Notes: generated by a model not told the origin, from the letters alone. 64,000 nt of DNA from Desulfobacterales bacterium (GCA_016218685.1 JACRDD010000013.1:1-64000), one strand, 5' to 3'; counted from the first letter of the stretch, positions 1 to 10,622 are shown. Program-made: numbers and translations.

Positions 1-83
1 CCAGCCTGGACAAGTTCAATGGCACGAATGCGAATTTCTTCAAGCGTCTTAGGGCTAAGTTTTCTACCATCATGCTTTTTCAT
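1..83 (-). pseudogene. IS630-family transposase, N-terminal fragment at window edge
   Basis: Reading the minus strand from an ATG at 83 gives about 27 codons (starting MKKHDGRKLSPKTLEEIR) that run off the left edge. The Lys/His-rich start followed by a helix-turn-helix-like Leu/Glu/Arg helix is how IS630/Tc1-mariner transposases of this group begin. The rest, including the DDE catalytic domain, lies outside the window, so whether the element is intact cannot be judged. It may be related to the TA-flanked MITE at 40.8 kb. Confidence 0.6.
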
Positions 84-534
84 GTACGCTATATAGCAGC
101 ATTTCGTAGAAATGTCTAAATAATTATGCACTGATTAGTAACTGAATAATCTGCGTACCGAAATCACCATCCATGAGGGTAGACTCCATTGCCCAGAGAA
201 CTCTGAGAATCACGCGATATTGACCTTTTGGGTGAAAAGCCAGATGAAATGGCAACCGACGGCAATGACCCGAACGCTATCTATTTGGATGATTACGATT
301 TCGAATTAAAGATCGGCTTGCACGTTCCTTTCGATTGATCTCTTCTGCCGTTTCGATCTTCAAATGAAACTGAGAAAAACTTGTACTCCAATAAGCCATA
401 AATATTACCGACAATGGCTCCGAAAATATTAAAAATGATGTCAATGAGTTAAGAAGTCCGGCTCGGTAAGAAATATTGAGCTAATTAGATAAAGGTGTTC
501 GAAATCAGGTCGATAATGTTGCCGGTTTTCATAT
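84..534. other. Degraded AT-richer stretch without an intact gene
   Basis: There is no complete gene here and the base composition is more AT-rich than in the flanking genes. Two coding remnants can be read. A plus-strand 43-codon tail (207-338) ends in DFELKIGLHVPFD and a stop, and I do not recognise it. A minus-strand frame (about 448 down to 300) contains LIDIIFNIFGAIVGNIYG, which resembles the last membrane helix of VanZ-like proteins but is preceded directly by a stop. Together with transposase pieces on either side of the next gene, this looks like an insertion and deletion scar. Confidence 0.35.
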
Positions 535-1956
535 TTACTTCTCGATGGATGAACAGCGCCTTGCAACGGCCACAAAGGCCGGAGCCCAATCGGGGACGCC
601 TAAAGCGTGTATATGCGTATAGCTGGCCAGCACATTTCGATAGCAGAAACCATCTCTTCCGTCCATGATGCCGGCTCCGCGGTCCACCTTAAAAATAAAC
701 TTATCTTTTTCTCCCAACCAACGAATCACGTGAGAGTAGTGGAACTCATGTCCCACAATCTGTGAGCCGACGGAAAAGTAAGGGTTATCTTTGGTTACGG
801 TCAATCGGGTGTAGCCCAACCCTTGGGGCCTGGAGGATAGACCAAGGACCGCCGGCAAAACGCCCGCCATGGGATAAGCATGCCCGCCCAAAAAAAGTTC
901 TTTTCCCAGGTACATCAAGCCACCACATTCGGCATATATAGGCATGCCCTCCATAGCGGCCGCATAAACAGCCCGGGCCAGCGGACGATTGGCAGCCAAT
1001 CTTTCCGCATTGGTTTCGGGAAAACCACCACCGATGTACAAGGCATCCACGGCAGGCAATTCGGATGCTTCAAGAGGGCTTATAATCACTGTTTCAGCCC
1101 CAGCCGAGTTCAAGGCTTCCAAATTTTCCGGGTAGTAAAACTGGAATGCGGCATCTCTGAAGACGCCCACCTTGACTTTTCTTTCGAAGGTGCTGCACGG
1201 ATAAAGCTGGCAAAGGTCCGAAAAGGGTGAGGTTGCTTGTTCCGTCTGATGGGCGACCGCGGCAATGGCATCCATATCCAGATAATTACGGGCGATCCGC
1301 TTGACCGCTTCCAGAGACTGCTGAACACGGCTGTGCTCGGGTGTGGGCACGAGCCCCATGTGTCGCTCCGGAAAACTTTCCGTACGCAATTTAGGCACGG
1401 CGCCAAGGATGGGAATCGAGCAGTATTTGCCGAGGCTATCTCTCAGGATGCGTTCATGCCGCGAACCAGCCACCCGGTTGAGGATCACGCCGCCCATATG
1501 CATCTGCGGATCGAAAGCAATGCAGCCGGACACCAAAGCAGCCGCCGTTCGACTCATCTTGGTGCAATCGATACATAGGATAACGGGCAATCCCAGCAGC
1601 TTGGAAAGTTCGGCAGAGCTGGTGTGGCCCTCCACATCGATGGCATCGAAAAGACCGCGATTTCCCTCGACCACGGCGATATCGGTGAGGCCAGTGCGCA
1701 AGCGGAAAGACCGGACCACCGTCTCCGGTCTCAGCATGTAGGTATCCAGATTGTAGCAGGGACGCTCCGCAGCCAGAGACAACCACCCCGCATCAATATA
1801 GTCAGGTCCTTTTTTGAAAGCTGCTACCGAGAAACCGATGTCCCGCAACCCTGTGATGATGGCCAGAGAGAGCACTGTTTTTCCCGAACCGCCGGAAAGG
1901 GCCGATATGAGAAGACCTGTAAGATAGCTCCTCTTGATTCCGCCTACAGCCGACAT
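535..1956 (-). CDS. cbiA: Cobyrinate a,c-diamide synthase (CbiA/CobB family)
   Basis: The 473-residue protein has the two-domain build of CbiA. An N-terminal dethiobiotin-synthetase-like ATPase carries a P-loop (ALSGGSGKT, about residues 19-27). It is followed by a KKGPDYID motif and a C-terminal class I glutamine amidotransferase domain with the nucleophile Cys in the AECGGLMYLG segment near residue 345. The family amidates cobyrinate side chains in B12 synthesis; in sulfate reducers a paralogue (DsrN) amidates sirohaem, and sequence alone does not decide between them. The start at 1956 has an AAAGGA site. No other cobalamin gene or B12 riboswitch is visible, and the gene sits alone between transposase remnants. 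Confidence 0.88.
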   Translation of the reverse strand: MSAVGGIKRSYLTGLLISALSGGSGKTVLSLAIITGLRDIGFSVAAFKKGPDYIDAGWLSLAAERPCYNLDTYMLRPETVVRSFRLRTGLTDIAVVEGNRGLFDAIDVEGHTSSAELSKLLGLPVILCIDCTKMSRTAAALVSGCIAFDPQMHMGGVILNRVAGSRHERILRDSLGKYCSIPILGAVPKLRTESFPERHMGLVPTPEHSRVQQSLEAVKRIARNYLDMDAIAAVAHQTEQATSPFSDLCQLYPCSTFERKVKVGVFRDAAFQFYYPENLEALNSAGAETVIISPLEASELPAVDALYIGGGFPETNAERLAANRPLARAVYAAAMEGMPIYAECGGLMYLGKELFLGGHAYPMAGVLPAVLGLSSRPQGLGYTRLTVTKDNPYFSVGSQIVGHEFHYSHVIRWLGEKDKFIFKVDRGAGIMDGRDGFCYRNVLASYTHIHALGVPDWAPAFVAVARRCSSIEK

Positions 1957-2151
1957 TTAAATCCTTTGCTGTCTCTTGCCGTTTTCACGACCGAATCTAT
2001 GCCACATATACCGCGCATGGCAAAACACACCTGTCTATACCTTATCGCCAAAACCCGATCAAGTTTTGCCAAAAGAGATGTGGAGCTGTAATCGGTGACG
2101 GAATTGTTCAGCGGAATGAACCCTTCCTGCCCAGTTAGATAAAATGCGCTC

Positions 2152-2898
2152 ATGCTTCTATTTGGTCACCCGTCAGACACAGGAACAGGAGTTGCCGGAA
2201 TGATCCGCCGCGCATTCATTTCATCACCACCTATTCCACCTATTTCGCCCAGGATCTGGCCGCAACGCCGCCGGGAACTTCTTTCCATGCGGACAAAGGT
2301 GCGGGATAGCCAACCCCACTGGAAAAACGAGGATGCTGAAAAAGAGCGCTATTTGCGCCTCTGCGAGCAAATGCACATGCCTTCGGAACTGCGCGATCTC
2401 ATGTTCGAGCGTTCCGCAAACGGCCTATCCATGAGTTTCCGTAAAAATGCCTATCGGGTCGAACGCAAACAATCCATGTTCGGCAAGAACATCATCATCA
2501 CCGACAACATGGACTGGATGACAGAGGATATCGTTCAAGCCAGCCTTGATCGTTGGCAGGTCGAGGATCGTTTTTGTATGAGCAAGGATGACGACCTCGT
2601 GGGAGTGAGTCCTGTGATCCCCTGGATGGATATCAAGATAAGGTGCCACCTATTCACCTGGGTGGTGGCCATGACCTATCTGCGCCGGATCGAACTCAGA
2701 CTTGCGGCGGCTGGTTTGACGCGTACCGCCGCCGACGTCATGGAAGACATGCGAAAGTTGCATCAGGCATTGGTCATGAAGAAGGGGTCCCGCAAACCGG
2801 AACACGCATCGCCCCCCAGTAAGACCCAGGCTGAAGTCCTATCGGCGTTTGGGCATTACGTGGATACCGGTGGGGTCTTACAACAAACCAATCCCTGA
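2152..2898 (+). pseudogene. IS1634-family transposase, N-terminally truncated
   Basis: From about residue 45 onward this frame matches the C-terminal half of IS1634-type (IS4-superfamily) transposases. It contains the strand KNIIITDNMDWMTEDIVQ, then a Y/W-rich segment around DRWQVEDRF, and the hydrophobic helix near IKIRCHLFTWVVAMTYL. That part of the family carries the last catalytic Glu (the E of the QVEDRF segment). The usual N-terminal 250-300 residues, with the first two acidic residues, are absent. The first 40 codons are Pro-rich and probably not native. The element should be inactive, and no terminal repeats were found. Confidence 0.7.
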
Positions 2899-3097
2899 AA
2901 CTGTGCCTGGCGGGAATTTGCGTCCCTCGTTGCTGATTATCTCCGAAACGCCTGTTTCAGTTGGGGACGCCGGGCGATGGTGCGCAGTTTTCGTTTGAAG
3001 GGCGAGCAGACAACTGGATGGGTGGATGGCCGGAACGGATGCAGTCAATTTAGGGCTACTCAAATCGACAACATCTTGTATTACAGCCATTCCACTT

Positions 3098-4162
3098 CTA
3101 CGTCGCTGGCCAGGAAACGGTTACGGTCTTTTTGTTGTCTCCTACGTGCGTGGTCAGCGATCCGCCGAAAGCCTCGGCCCGGTTGTGAATCACCGCCATG
3201 CCCATTTGCCATTCGGTTTCTTCCACGGGCTGAACCATGTAATGCCCTATCTCATCAAAAACCAATTCGATGGTTCCATTGTTCTTATTCAGTGCAACGG
3301 CCCAATGCTTGGTCATGCAATACCTGGATGTCAACACCAGCAACTCTTCCAGTATGCGGTAAATAACAATCTTCAGCTCGCTGGGGATGCTCCCTTCATC
3401 GACTTCCAGACGCGTGGTTATACTACTGCCCCCACAGTTTTCCATGACCTCCCTGCAAAGCGTCATGATGGCGCTTTTGATACCCAGGTCGTCTATCATG
3501 ATCGGGCTGAGTCGTTTGGTCAGGCCGCGAATTAGATCGATTGTGTTCTTGATACGCTCCACGATGGGCAACATGGCCGACACGTCCGGAGACGAGCGTC
3601 TGGGATCGGGAGCCAGCTTCTCTTCGATGTTCATTTTGATGGCGCTCAAGGTTTGGGCGATCTCCTCATGAATCTCCAAGGCGATGGTCTTGCGTTCGAC
3701 TTCGTGGCGCCGAATCAACCTGGCGACCAGGCGCTTGAGCTGCGCCTCGGAGCCCTTTAATGCTTCCTCGGCCTTCTTTTTATTCGTAATATCGATCTCA
3801 TTACCTAAAACAGCCGGCCTGCCATCATGCATGATGATCGAATTTCTGCGTTGGACCCAGATTGTTCGTCCATCCGCGGTAATACACCGAACCTCGTATT
3901 CTTCAGGCACATTCAGTCCCTGTATCCGGTTCTTGTGCAGCTCAACCATATAGTTCCGATCCAAAGGATGGATCAGGTTTTGGGTCTCCTTACCGAGCAG
4001 CTCATTTGAAGTATATCCGTGAATTTGCGCGAACTTGGCATTGCAAAATTTGATTTTGGAATCCTGGCTGATATAGATCCCAATCAGAGAATTGTCGACC
4101 AGCGCCTGATAATTCTTTTGCGCAACTTTGTGCAGCGTATTGCTATCATCCTTTTTCATCAT
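3098..4162 (-). CDS. PAS-containing sensor kinase homologue with degenerate ATP-binding domain
   Basis: This 354-residue cytoplasmic protein has a PAS domain (about 15-140, with NSLIGIYI and EYEVRCITADGR), then a NarL-class dimerisation helix (HisKA_3) around ERKTIALEIHEEIAQTLS. The candidate phospho-His is in place, but the C-terminal HATPase is eroded. The N-box QExLxNxxKHA is replaced by LEELLVLTSRYC with no Asn, and the G1 box DxGxG reads DEIGHYM. It probably cannot bind ATP and may act as a sensor or phosphotransfer partner of the kinase-receiver gene just upstream on the same strand. An in-frame extension to 4276 exists, but MM at 4162 is the more natural start. Confidence 0.72.
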   Translation of the reverse strand: MMKKDDSNTLHKVAQKNYQALVDNSLIGIYISQDSKIKFCNAKFAQIHGYTSNELLGKETQNLIHPLDRNYMVELHKNRIQGLNVPEEYEVRCITADGRTIWVQRRNSIIMHDGRPAVLGNEIDITNKKKAEEALKGSEAQLKRLVARLIRRHEVERKTIALEIHEEIAQTLSAIKMNIEEKLAPDPRRSSPDVSAMLPIVERIKNTIDLIRGLTKRLSPIMIDDLGIKSAIMTLCREVMENCGGSSITTRLEVDEGSIPSELKIVIYRILEELLVLTSRYCMTKHWAVALNKNNGTIELVFDEIGHYMVQPVEETEWQMGMAVIHNRAEAFGGSLTTHVGDNKKTVTVSWPAT

Positions 4163-4367
4163 ACTTCGTTTAGGATCAATCGATTCAAGGTTTGAGGTGT
4201 CGGTAGTGCCTATCCTATTGTACAAAGCCGTCATATGGGGTCTACACCCCATTTTGGGCATACACGCCACCTCCACGGCGCCCGCGCCTTAAGGTCTCCG
4301 ACACAGGATCGCCCTACGATAATCAATGGTTTTTACGAGGTTTGCGAGGAAAACGCCGAGCGAATTT

Positions 4368-7289
4368 TTAGGCGGCCGATCCGTCCCATTCCTTGACGCA
4401 AGCGCGGATGGCCTTCAGAAGCTCCGCGGCCGGGCAGGCTTTGGTCTTATAATCGACCGCGCCGGCCTTCCACATTGCCTGGGCATGTTCATGGTCGGTG
4501 TGCATGGATAGGCCTATGATCCGGGTTTGAGGCATTTCTTCATGAATCCGCCGGGTGGCTTCGATGCCGCCGATGCCCGGCATGTTAACATCCATCAGGA
4601 TGACATCGGGCATCAGGTTACGGGCGAGCTCTATCGCCTCCAAGCCGTCGGAGGCCTGGCCCACTACGTCCAGATCCGATTCCCTGGCGACGAGACGGGA
4701 TAGACCGTCTCGGAACAGGGCATGATCGTCCGCAATCAGCACCCGTATGGCGGATGCGCGATCCAACGGGCAAGGTGTCTGCCCGGAAGATCCCGCACCG
4801 TTATCATTTTCGCAAGGGCCAAAAGGCGTTTGCCGGTGCGGCACGGTCAAGACAAAACGACTGCCTTGGCCCACCGCGCTGTGCATTTCGAAATTGCCGC
4901 CGATCAGCCCGATGCGTTCGCGGATGCTGAACAATCCGAACCCGCCGCCTTGGCCACCGCCGACAGGCTTCATTTGGCCGACATCGAAACCGGCCCCCTC
5001 ATCGTTGACCGTGATCTGCAAGGCGCCGTTCCCGTTCACGGGTTCCAGAAGCACCTGGGCCCTGGAAATGGCTGCATGTTTTACGATATTAAATAGCAAT
5101 TCCCGAATGGATTCAAACAACAAGACATTCATATCCTCTGGCAGATCCGCAACTTGCTCGATATCCAAATCGACGTGCAATTGATGCTTGTCCCGCATCC
5201 AGCGGGCCAACCATTCCAAGCCTGCCTTCAGACCGCCTTCGAAAAGAACCGGAGGGCTCAGTTCGGCGCTCAAGGAGCGCGACATTTTTATGCTTTCAGC
5301 CAGCAGGGATTCAATCTCCTTGACGCTTTTCTTCAGTTCATCCTTATTCGAACAGTCGCCGATGCCGCCGATTTGAAGCTTTGCCACCGCCAGATGCTGT
5401 TGAAGGCCATCGTGCAATACCTTGGCCAGGCGTTTGCGTTCGCGTTGTTCTGTCATGGTTAACTCGGCACTAAGGGCTCGCAATTGATCAGCCCGCTCGC
5501 CCAATTGTTTGTTGGCCGACATGAGCTCTGCTTCGATCCGATTGCGCCGCTCGACTTCCTCTTCGAGGGTATCGACGGCCTTGGCCAACAAGATCGTCCG
5601 GTCCCGAATCTTCTGTTCAAGAGACTCGTTGGCATTGCGCAGATCCTTCTGGGTTTGGATGTGCTGCATGGCGAGGGCCACTTGATCGGTAACCATTCGC
5701 ATCAATTCCACCTCTTCGGGTTCAAAAAGCGGGCGCACGCGGGTACCGAAAGAGAGCGTGCCGATCAGTCGGCCCTGGACCATCAACGGATGGCAGCAAT
5801 AGGCTTGAATGCCAAAAGATTTGATCAGTTCGGTTCTGTGATCGGCGGTGTGAAAAATATCCTCGGCGATGATTCGCTCTTGTTCGAGAGCCACACAGCC
5901 GCAGACGGCAACACCGAAATCGAGCCACTCGATCTTATCGGCTTCCTCTTCCGGTATGCCCGCAAAGGCATTCAAGTGAAGTTTTCCGGCCGCGGCGTCT
6001 ACCAGGAAATTGAAAAAAACATCGCACTTCAGGTGGGTCATCACCGCATTGCAGAGTTCATTTAGGAGCCCTTGGGGATCTTCGCTTGCCAACAGCCGTC
6101 TGGCTGTATCCGACAAAAGCTTGAAGTGGGCTTCGCTCCGCCGCAGGGCCTGCTGGGAACGCTTGCGCTGGGAAATGTCTTCGAAGATCGTCACGAATTT
6201 TCCCTTCTGGTAGGAGTATGCGGTAATGGCATACCAGCGACCTAATGCTTCCGAGAAACTTTCCATGCGGGTCGACTCACCGGTTAACGCCACCTTGCCG
6301 TATATGCCGATCCAATCCACCTGATCGTTCTGGATTCCGGGAATGACTTCCGTGACACGTTTGCCGACCACATCCGTGAGGCCGGTAATCGCTTCAAAGG
6401 CGCTGTTTACCTCCAGAAAGGTATAATCGACCGGCCTGCCCTGCGTATCGAGCACCACCTCGTGGTCGGCAAAACCATCGATCATATGAATGAACAGCGA
6501 GTGATAGCGCTCCTTGCTCTGCTTCAGATCCCGGAAAAGAAGTGCGTAGGGTTTGGCCAGACTGGTTTGAATGATGGCCTTATACACGCAGTAGAAGGAA
6601 ACGAGCTTGAGATAGTGGCCGAGGATGTTGGCGAAATCATACTCGCCGGCATCGGCCGTAAAAGCCAGTTCAGACAAGACCCTGGTAACGATGGCGGCCA
6701 GCAACCAGGGCAGTACCCTTGGGTTGAACATGTTGCGGTATTTCAAGATCAAGCCACCGGCCGCGACAAACAACAGGCAGACGATATATTCGCTGATCTT
6801 GTGGAAAGGGGTGAACCCGCCGGCCTCTTCTAAATAGCAATTCGGAAAAATGCGCCAAAAGAAAATGGATAGAAGCAGCAGTAGAAACACTGCGCCATAG
6901 CCAAAAAGGGTCCAGCCGGGGCGAATGCGTCGATATAACATCAACGGCGCGAGCAGCATCGTCAGGCTTTCCAGGTAGCGGGCAGCGATCCAGAGTTGGG
7001 TGGGCACATCGGCATCGTAACCGCGGAAAATGTTCATCCCTTCATAGGCGAGCATGTGGGCCAGATCCATCATGCCGATGAACAGATAAGCGATGCCGAT
7101 GAACATCAAATAATGATTTCCAACTTGGCGGCGTGAATTCCAGGCCACCATGAAGATGCCGCAGGCGACGATGACGGCAAAGGACTCGGCAAGGTTATGA
7201 AACAAAAGGTCACTGTAAAGACTGCTTACATATAGCAAGATCAAAACCAGCAGCGCGACCCCAACGAGGAGAATGTTTTTCATATTCAT
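4368..7289 (-). CDS. MASE3-PAS-GAF histidine kinase with C-terminal NarL-type receiver
   Basis: Starting at MNMKN (7289) gives 973 residues. About seven or eight membrane helices form a MASE3-like sensor (5-235). They are followed by a PAS domain (245-365), a GAF domain (385-540), a coiled coil, and a HisKA_3 helix with the phospho-His in [14 protein letters not shown]. The HATPase follows (N-box LFNIVKHA, G-box [20 protein letters not shown]), and then a receiver (about 850-970) with acidic pair ADDH, acceptor Asp in [10 protein letters not shown] and the conserved Lys in TKACP. The receiver is of the NarL/FixJ type but has no helix-turn-helix after it, so output must go to another protein. 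An in-frame extension to 7463 is Cys/Arg-rich and probably untranslated. Confidence 0.88.
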   Translation of the reverse strand: MNMKNILLVGVALLVLILLYVSSLYSDLLFHNLAESFAVIVACGIFMVAWNSRRQVGNHYLMFIGIAYLFIGMMDLAHMLAYEGMNIFRGYDADVPTQLWIAARYLESLTMLLAPLMLYRRIRPGWTLFGYGAVFLLLLLSIFFWRIFPNCYLEEAGGFTPFHKISEYIVCLLFVAAGGLILKYRNMFNPRVLPWLLAAIVTRVLSELAFTADAGEYDFANILGHYLKLVSFYCVYKAIIQTSLAKPYALLFRDLKQSKERYHSLFIHMIDGFADHEVVLDTQGRPVDYTFLEVNSAFEAITGLTDVVGKRVTEVIPGIQNDQVDWIGIYGKVALTGESTRMESFSEALGRWYAITAYSYQKGKFVTIFEDISQRKRSQQALRRSEAHFKLLSDTARRLLASEDPQGLLNELCNAVMTHLKCDVFFNFLVDAAAGKLHLNAFAGIPEEEADKIEWLDFGVAVCGCVALEQERIIAEDIFHTADHRTELIKSFGIQAYCCHPLMVQGRLIGTLSFGTRVRPLFEPEEVELMRMVTDQVALAMQHIQTQKDLRNANESLEQKIRDRTILLAKAVDTLEEEVERRNRIEAELMSANKQLGERADQLRALSAELTMTEQRERKRLAKVLHDGLQQHLAVAKLQIGGIGDCSNKDELKKSVKEIESLLAESIKMSRSLSAELSPPVLFEGGLKAGLEWLARWMRDKHQLHVDLDIEQVADLPEDMNVLLFESIRELLFNIVKHAAISRAQVLLEPVNGNGALQITVNDEGAGFDVGQMKPVGGGQGGGFGLFSIRERIGLIGGNFEMHSAVGQGSRFVLTVPHRQTPFGPCENDNGAGSSGQTPCPLDRASAIRVLIADDHALFRDGLSRLVARESDLDVVGQASDGLEAIELARNLMPDVILMDVNMPGIGGIEATRRIHEEMPQTRIIGLSMHTDHEHAQAMWKAGAVDYKTKACPAAELLKAIRACVKEWDGSAA

Positions 7290-7727
7290 CTCAAACTCAA
7301 ACACTTCACCCCAAAGACGATCGGGAGGATTTCGAATCGGTTCGAACTGTACGGCGATCGGCCCACCTGTCGCGGGTCCAAGCTTATCGAGTAGGGTGCC
7401 GAACAATGACTGTAGAGCGCATGCGCATAGCCGTATCCTGACCTTTTCGCGAAAAATTGTCAAACCAGTCCACGCCGCGAGGCAATTCCCGGTCCAACGG
7501 GTGACCCGGCCCGTGACCTGAATGCGCTATGGGGGGGGTCATCCCCGGCGGACATTTTCCCGACCGGTTGCGGCTGGATAAAAAAGCAGTATATTTTGAG
7601 CAGTCTATCGTCAGCGGCGGCAAACCGGTTTTGAGCATCCGCCACGGGCCGCGGCCCATGATCAACGCCGGCATCGTTCGCGGCCAAAGATCGCCGGAAA
7701 AAACTCTGAGAATACAAAAGGTGCGTT
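7290..7727. other. Divergent intergenic region with palindromes
   Basis: This lies between the start of the minus-strand kinase and the plus-strand aldehyde dehydrogenase. I see no convincing gene. It contains a run of Gs at about 7530-7538, a 10-base palindrome AAACCGGTTT near 7622-7631 and a perfect 12-base palindrome GGGCCGCGGCCC at 7646-7657. The palindromes lie 70-105 bases before the dehydrogenase start and could be regulator sites; no clear -35/-10 or -24/-12 pair is visible. Confidence 0.35.
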
Positions 7728-9146
7728 ATGAAAATATATGATCGCTTATTCATCAATGGCCAATGGGTTAATCCTGCGGGATCGGAAACTATCGACGTGA
7801 TCGATCCTTTCAAGGAAGAAGTTTGCGGACGGGTTCCCTCGGGCACGAGCCAGGAGGTAAGCGCAGCCGTGCAGGCAGCGCAGGATGCTTTTAAGATATG
7901 GTCCAGGGTGGCACCCCGGGAACGGGCGTCAGCCATCCAAGGGATCGCAACCGCATTGGAGGCGCGCAGCGAAGAAATTGCTCAAACGATTACCATGGAA
8001 CTGGGCATGCCCATCTCTTTATCGAAAACCATTCAGGCCGGCTTGCCGACTGCAGTCATGGCCTCCTATGCGCATTTGGCGGCCGAGGAGTTCCCGGAAG
8101 AGCAAATCGGTCATTCCTTGGTCATGCGAGAGCCTGTGGGGGTGTGCGGCTTCATCACCCCCTGGAATTTCCCCCTGCATCAAATTATAGGCAAAGTTGG
8201 GCCGGCCCTGGCGGCAGGATGCACCATGATCGTCAAGCCGAGCAGCATGACGCCTTTAAATGCATTTCTGCTGGCCGAAATCATCGCCGAGGCCAAGTTG
8301 CCGCCGGGTGTCTTCAACTTGGTTTCTGGGGCGGGACGGGTGGTCGGCGAAACGCTTGCACAGCATCCCAACGTCGATCTCGTCTCCTTTACCGGTTCTA
8401 CGCGTGCCGGACGGCGCATCGCTGAATTGGCGGCGCAATCGGTTAAACGCGTGACGCTGGAATTGGGCGGCAAATCCGCCAATGTAATCCTGGAAGATGC
8501 CGATTTTAAAAAAGCCGTCTCCAATGGTGTGAAGGATATCTGCCTAAACTCAGGGCAGGTATGCAGTGCCCTATCCCGCATGCTGGTGCCGATGGCACGC
8601 CAGGCGGAAGCCGTGGCCATCGCGAAACAAACAGCCGAGAAGATCTCCATCGGCGATCCCGGCGACCCGAACAATTACATGGGGCCTCTGGTGAGCGAGG
8701 CCCAACGCAGAAAAGTTCGCGGCTATATCAACGAAGGCATTCAAGAAGGTGCCAACCTGGTGTGCGGCGGTCCGGAAACACCTGCCGCATTGCAGCGCGG
8801 CTACTTTGTGTCGCCCACCATTTTCTCCGACGTATCCAATAAGATGTCCATTGCCCAGGATGAGATCTTCGGACCGGTTTTGTGTATCATTCCATATAAG
8901 GACGAAGACGAGGCAGTGAACATCGCCAACGATTCCATATATGGTCTTTCGGGTGCCGTATGGTCCCGGAATGAAGAACGATCCCGGCGCATCGCACGGC
9001 GCCTGCGCACCGGCCAGGTCATGATCAACGGAGGCAAATTCAACCCCCTGGCACCCTTCGGGGGGTACAAGCAGTCCGGCCGTGGCCGTGAATTGGGCAA
9101 ATATGGTCTCGAAGAATTTCTGGAAATAAAATCGTTGCAGTTTTAG
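7728..9146 (+). CDS. NAD(P)+-dependent aldehyde dehydrogenase
   Basis: The 472-residue protein is full length for the ALDH superfamily. It shows the oxyanion-site Asn motif TPWNFPLHQ, cofactor-binding [11 protein letters not shown], the general-base Glu in LELGGKSAN and the catalytic Cys in NSGQVCSAL, then the C-terminal EIFGPV and [12 protein letters not shown] motifs. It would oxidise an aldehyde to a carboxylate in the cytoplasm; the substrate is not evident. AAAAGGTG precedes the ATG. Its stop is 25 bases before the aldo/keto reductase, so the two genes are probably co-transcribed and may interconvert alcohol, aldehyde and acid. Confidence 0.93.
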   Translation: MKIYDRLFINGQWVNPAGSETIDVIDPFKEEVCGRVPSGTSQEVSAAVQAAQDAFKIWSRVAPRERASAIQGIATALEARSEEIAQTITMELGMPISLSKTIQAGLPTAVMASYAHLAAEEFPEEQIGHSLVMREPVGVCGFITPWNFPLHQIIGKVGPALAAGCTMIVKPSSMTPLNAFLLAEIIAEAKLPPGVFNLVSGAGRVVGETLAQHPNVDLVSFTGSTRAGRRIAELAAQSVKRVTLELGGKSANVILEDADFKKAVSNGVKDICLNSGQVCSALSRMLVPMARQAEAVAIAKQTAEKISIGDPGDPNNYMGPLVSEAQRRKVRGYINEGIQEGANLVCGGPETPAALQRGYFVSPTIFSDVSNKMSIAQDEIFGPVLCIIPYKDEDEAVNIANDSIYGLSGAVWSRNEERSRRIARRLRTGQVMINGGKFNPLAPFGGYKQSGRGRELGKYGLEEFLEIKSLQF

Positions 9147-9171
9147 CGATGCCCAACAAAGGAGTCCCACC

Positions 9172-10050
9172 ATGCCCCCACCCATCCATCCCGGCCGTTA
9201 TATACAGCATCGAGGCGTTCAGGTACCCACCTTCATTTACGGCACCGCCTGGAAGGAGGAGCGATCCGAAGCGTTGACCCGCATGGCGCTTGAAAACGGC
9301 TTCAGGGGGATCGATACCGCCAATCAGCGCCGGCATTATTATGAGGAGGGGGTCGGTGCGGCAATTCAAAAAGCCATGGCTGCGGGTCAACTGAAGCGTG
9401 AGGATCTATTCCTGCAAAGCAAATTCACCTATGCATCCGCCCAGGATCATCGTTTGCCATTTGATCCGGAGGCGGATTATGTCCATCAGGTCACCCAATC
9501 GGTGGAAAGTACTTTGGCGCATTTGCATACCGATTACCTGGATGCCTTTTTTTTGCACGGCCCCCTACATCCCCATGGTTTTTGTAGCGCCGACTGGGAG
9601 GTATGGCGGGCCATGGAAGCCCTGCAGCGCAAGGGCAAGATCCGCCTGATGGGCATTTCCAACATCTATCCCGAATCATTGGATCAGCTTCTGAAACAGG
9701 CGGAAGTAAAGCCGGCCTTTGTGCAAAACCGGTGCTTTGCACGGACGCTGTGGGACGCAGACGTGCGCGCCCGATGCAGATCCCATGACATCATTTACCA
9801 GGCGTTCTCGTTGCTCACGGCCAATGCCGTCGAATTGCAAAACCTGACGGTGCAGCAAATCGCCCGACGGCTGCCCTGCTCGCCAGCCCGTGTGATTTTC
9901 CGCTTCGCCCAGCAGATGGGCATGATCCCGCTGACTGGAACCACGAACCAGGCCCACATGCAAGAAGATTTGGCCGCATACGATATCGAACTGAGCAAGG
10001 CTGAATTGGCCATGATCGAGAACATCGCGGCCCCTTTTCAACTGCGGTAA
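9172..10050 (+). CDS. Aldo/keto reductase family protein
   Basis: The 292-residue TIM barrel has recognisable AKR catalytic positions: Asp in FRGIDTANQ, a Tyr in RRHYYEEGVG, Lys in LQSKFTY and His in AFFLHGPL. The segment GISNIYPESL and the C-terminal IPLTGTTNQAHM are the usual NADPH-contact loops. It would reduce aldehydes or ketones, or run in reverse. The ATG at 9172 follows AAAGGAG. It lies directly behind the aldehyde dehydrogenase. In AKRs the Asp and Tyr are normally spaced DxxxxY; here the spacing appears slightly stretched (IDTANQRRHYY), so the active-site geometry should be modelled. Confidence 0.87.
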   Translation: MPPPIHPGRYIQHRGVQVPTFIYGTAWKEERSEALTRMALENGFRGIDTANQRRHYYEEGVGAAIQKAMAAGQLKREDLFLQSKFTYASAQDHRLPFDPEADYVHQVTQSVESTLAHLHTDYLDAFFLHGPLHPHGFCSADWEVWRAMEALQRKGKIRLMGISNIYPESLDQLLKQAEVKPAFVQNRCFARTLWDADVRARCRSHDIIYQAFSLLTANAVELQNLTVQQIARRLPCSPARVIFRFAQQMGMIPLTGTTNQAHMQEDLAAYDIELSKAELAMIENIAAPFQLR

Positions 10051-10070
10051 CGGGAGCCGCCGGACAGGTT

Positions 10071-10295
10071 TTAAAGCGATATGAGTTCTTTCACGATAGC
10101 TGTCTTGGTCCAATCGGTCATGTTTTCGAAGTCCAGCTTCTTCATGATATTGTACTTGTGACTTTCCACTGTCTTTGGGCTGATTCTCAAAATACGTGCG
10201 CCTTCTTTTATGCTCTTGCCGTCGGCCAGCAAGGGCAAAACATCTTTTTCGCGAATGGCCAAGCGCGCTCGGCATGATATGCGGGAAAAGAACAA
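10071..10295 (-). CDS. Lone LuxR/GerE-type DNA-binding domain (possible remnant of a NarL regulator)
   Basis: The 74 codons encode almost only the four-helix LuxR-type HTH: LAIREKDVLPLLADGKS, then ILRISPKTVESHKYNIMKKL, the recognition helix. There is no receiver domain, and no receiver remnant is readable directly upstream. It may be the leftover C-terminus of a NarL/FixJ response regulator, or a functional stand-alone transcription factor like GerE. It is notable because two receivers of the same class in this window (in the kinase at 4.4 kb and at 13.3 kb) lack an HTH. The start is uncertain. Confidence 0.65.
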   Translation of the reverse strand: MFFSRISCRARLAIREKDVLPLLADGKSIKEGARILRISPKTVESHKYNIMKKLDFENMTDWTKTAIVKELISL

Positions 10296-10333
10296 AATAC
10301 CGGAAAAGATCCGAATAGGCGGTTACAATGTGC

Positions 10334-10366
10334 AACGGTGACGATCATTTCTGAAGCGTCACCGTT
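10334..10366. repeat. Perfect 10-bp hairpin between the LuxR-HTH gene and khpA
   Basis: AACGGTGACG (10334-10343) and CGTCACCGTT (10357-10366) form a perfect stem with a 13-base loop, just after the stop of the minus-strand KH-domain gene. It could end that transcript or protect its 3' end. No T-run follows on either strand, so it is not a classical intrinsic terminator. Confidence 0.5.
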
Positions 10367-10391
10367 TCATCAGGCAGAATTGAAAGGGCTT

Positions 10392-10622
10392 CTATTCTAT
10401 GATTTCAAGCATCGCCGGCCTTTTCATCTTCGTGGAGATGGCGTTCAACAACGTGCGGATGGCTCCAGCGGTACGTCCGTTTTTACCGATGACCTTACCC
10501 AAATCCTCTTTGGCCACCCTCAGCTCCAATACGGATATTTGACTGCCTTTGATGGTATTGACCCGGACGGCTTCCGGACGATCTACGAGGCTTCTGGCGA
10601 TGTTAACAATAAGCTCTTCCAT
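10392..10622 (-). CDS. khpA: KH-domain RNA-binding protein (KhpA/YlqC family)
   Basis: Starting at MEELIVNIAR (10622) behind AAAGGAGAATACC gives 76 residues, the normal length of KhpA. It is a single KH domain with the GKVIGKNGRTAGAIRTLL loop (GxxG signature) and a C-terminal strand ending LEIIE. The family binds many RNAs, usually with KhpB/Jag, and affects cell division and envelope genes in Gram-positives. In Proteobacteria it usually lies in the rpsP-rimM-trmD operon; here it stands alone, which may mark a second paralogue. Confidence 0.86.
   Translation of the reverse strand: MEELIVNIARSLVDRPEAVRVNTIKGSQISVLELRVAKEDLGKVIGKNGRTAGAIRTLLNAISTKMKRPAMLEIIE

Noticed and set aside
1957..2151. 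Possible cobalamin riboswitch upstream of the diamide synthase gene
   Set aside because: No B12-box-like sequence or paired helices could be found in this short gap.
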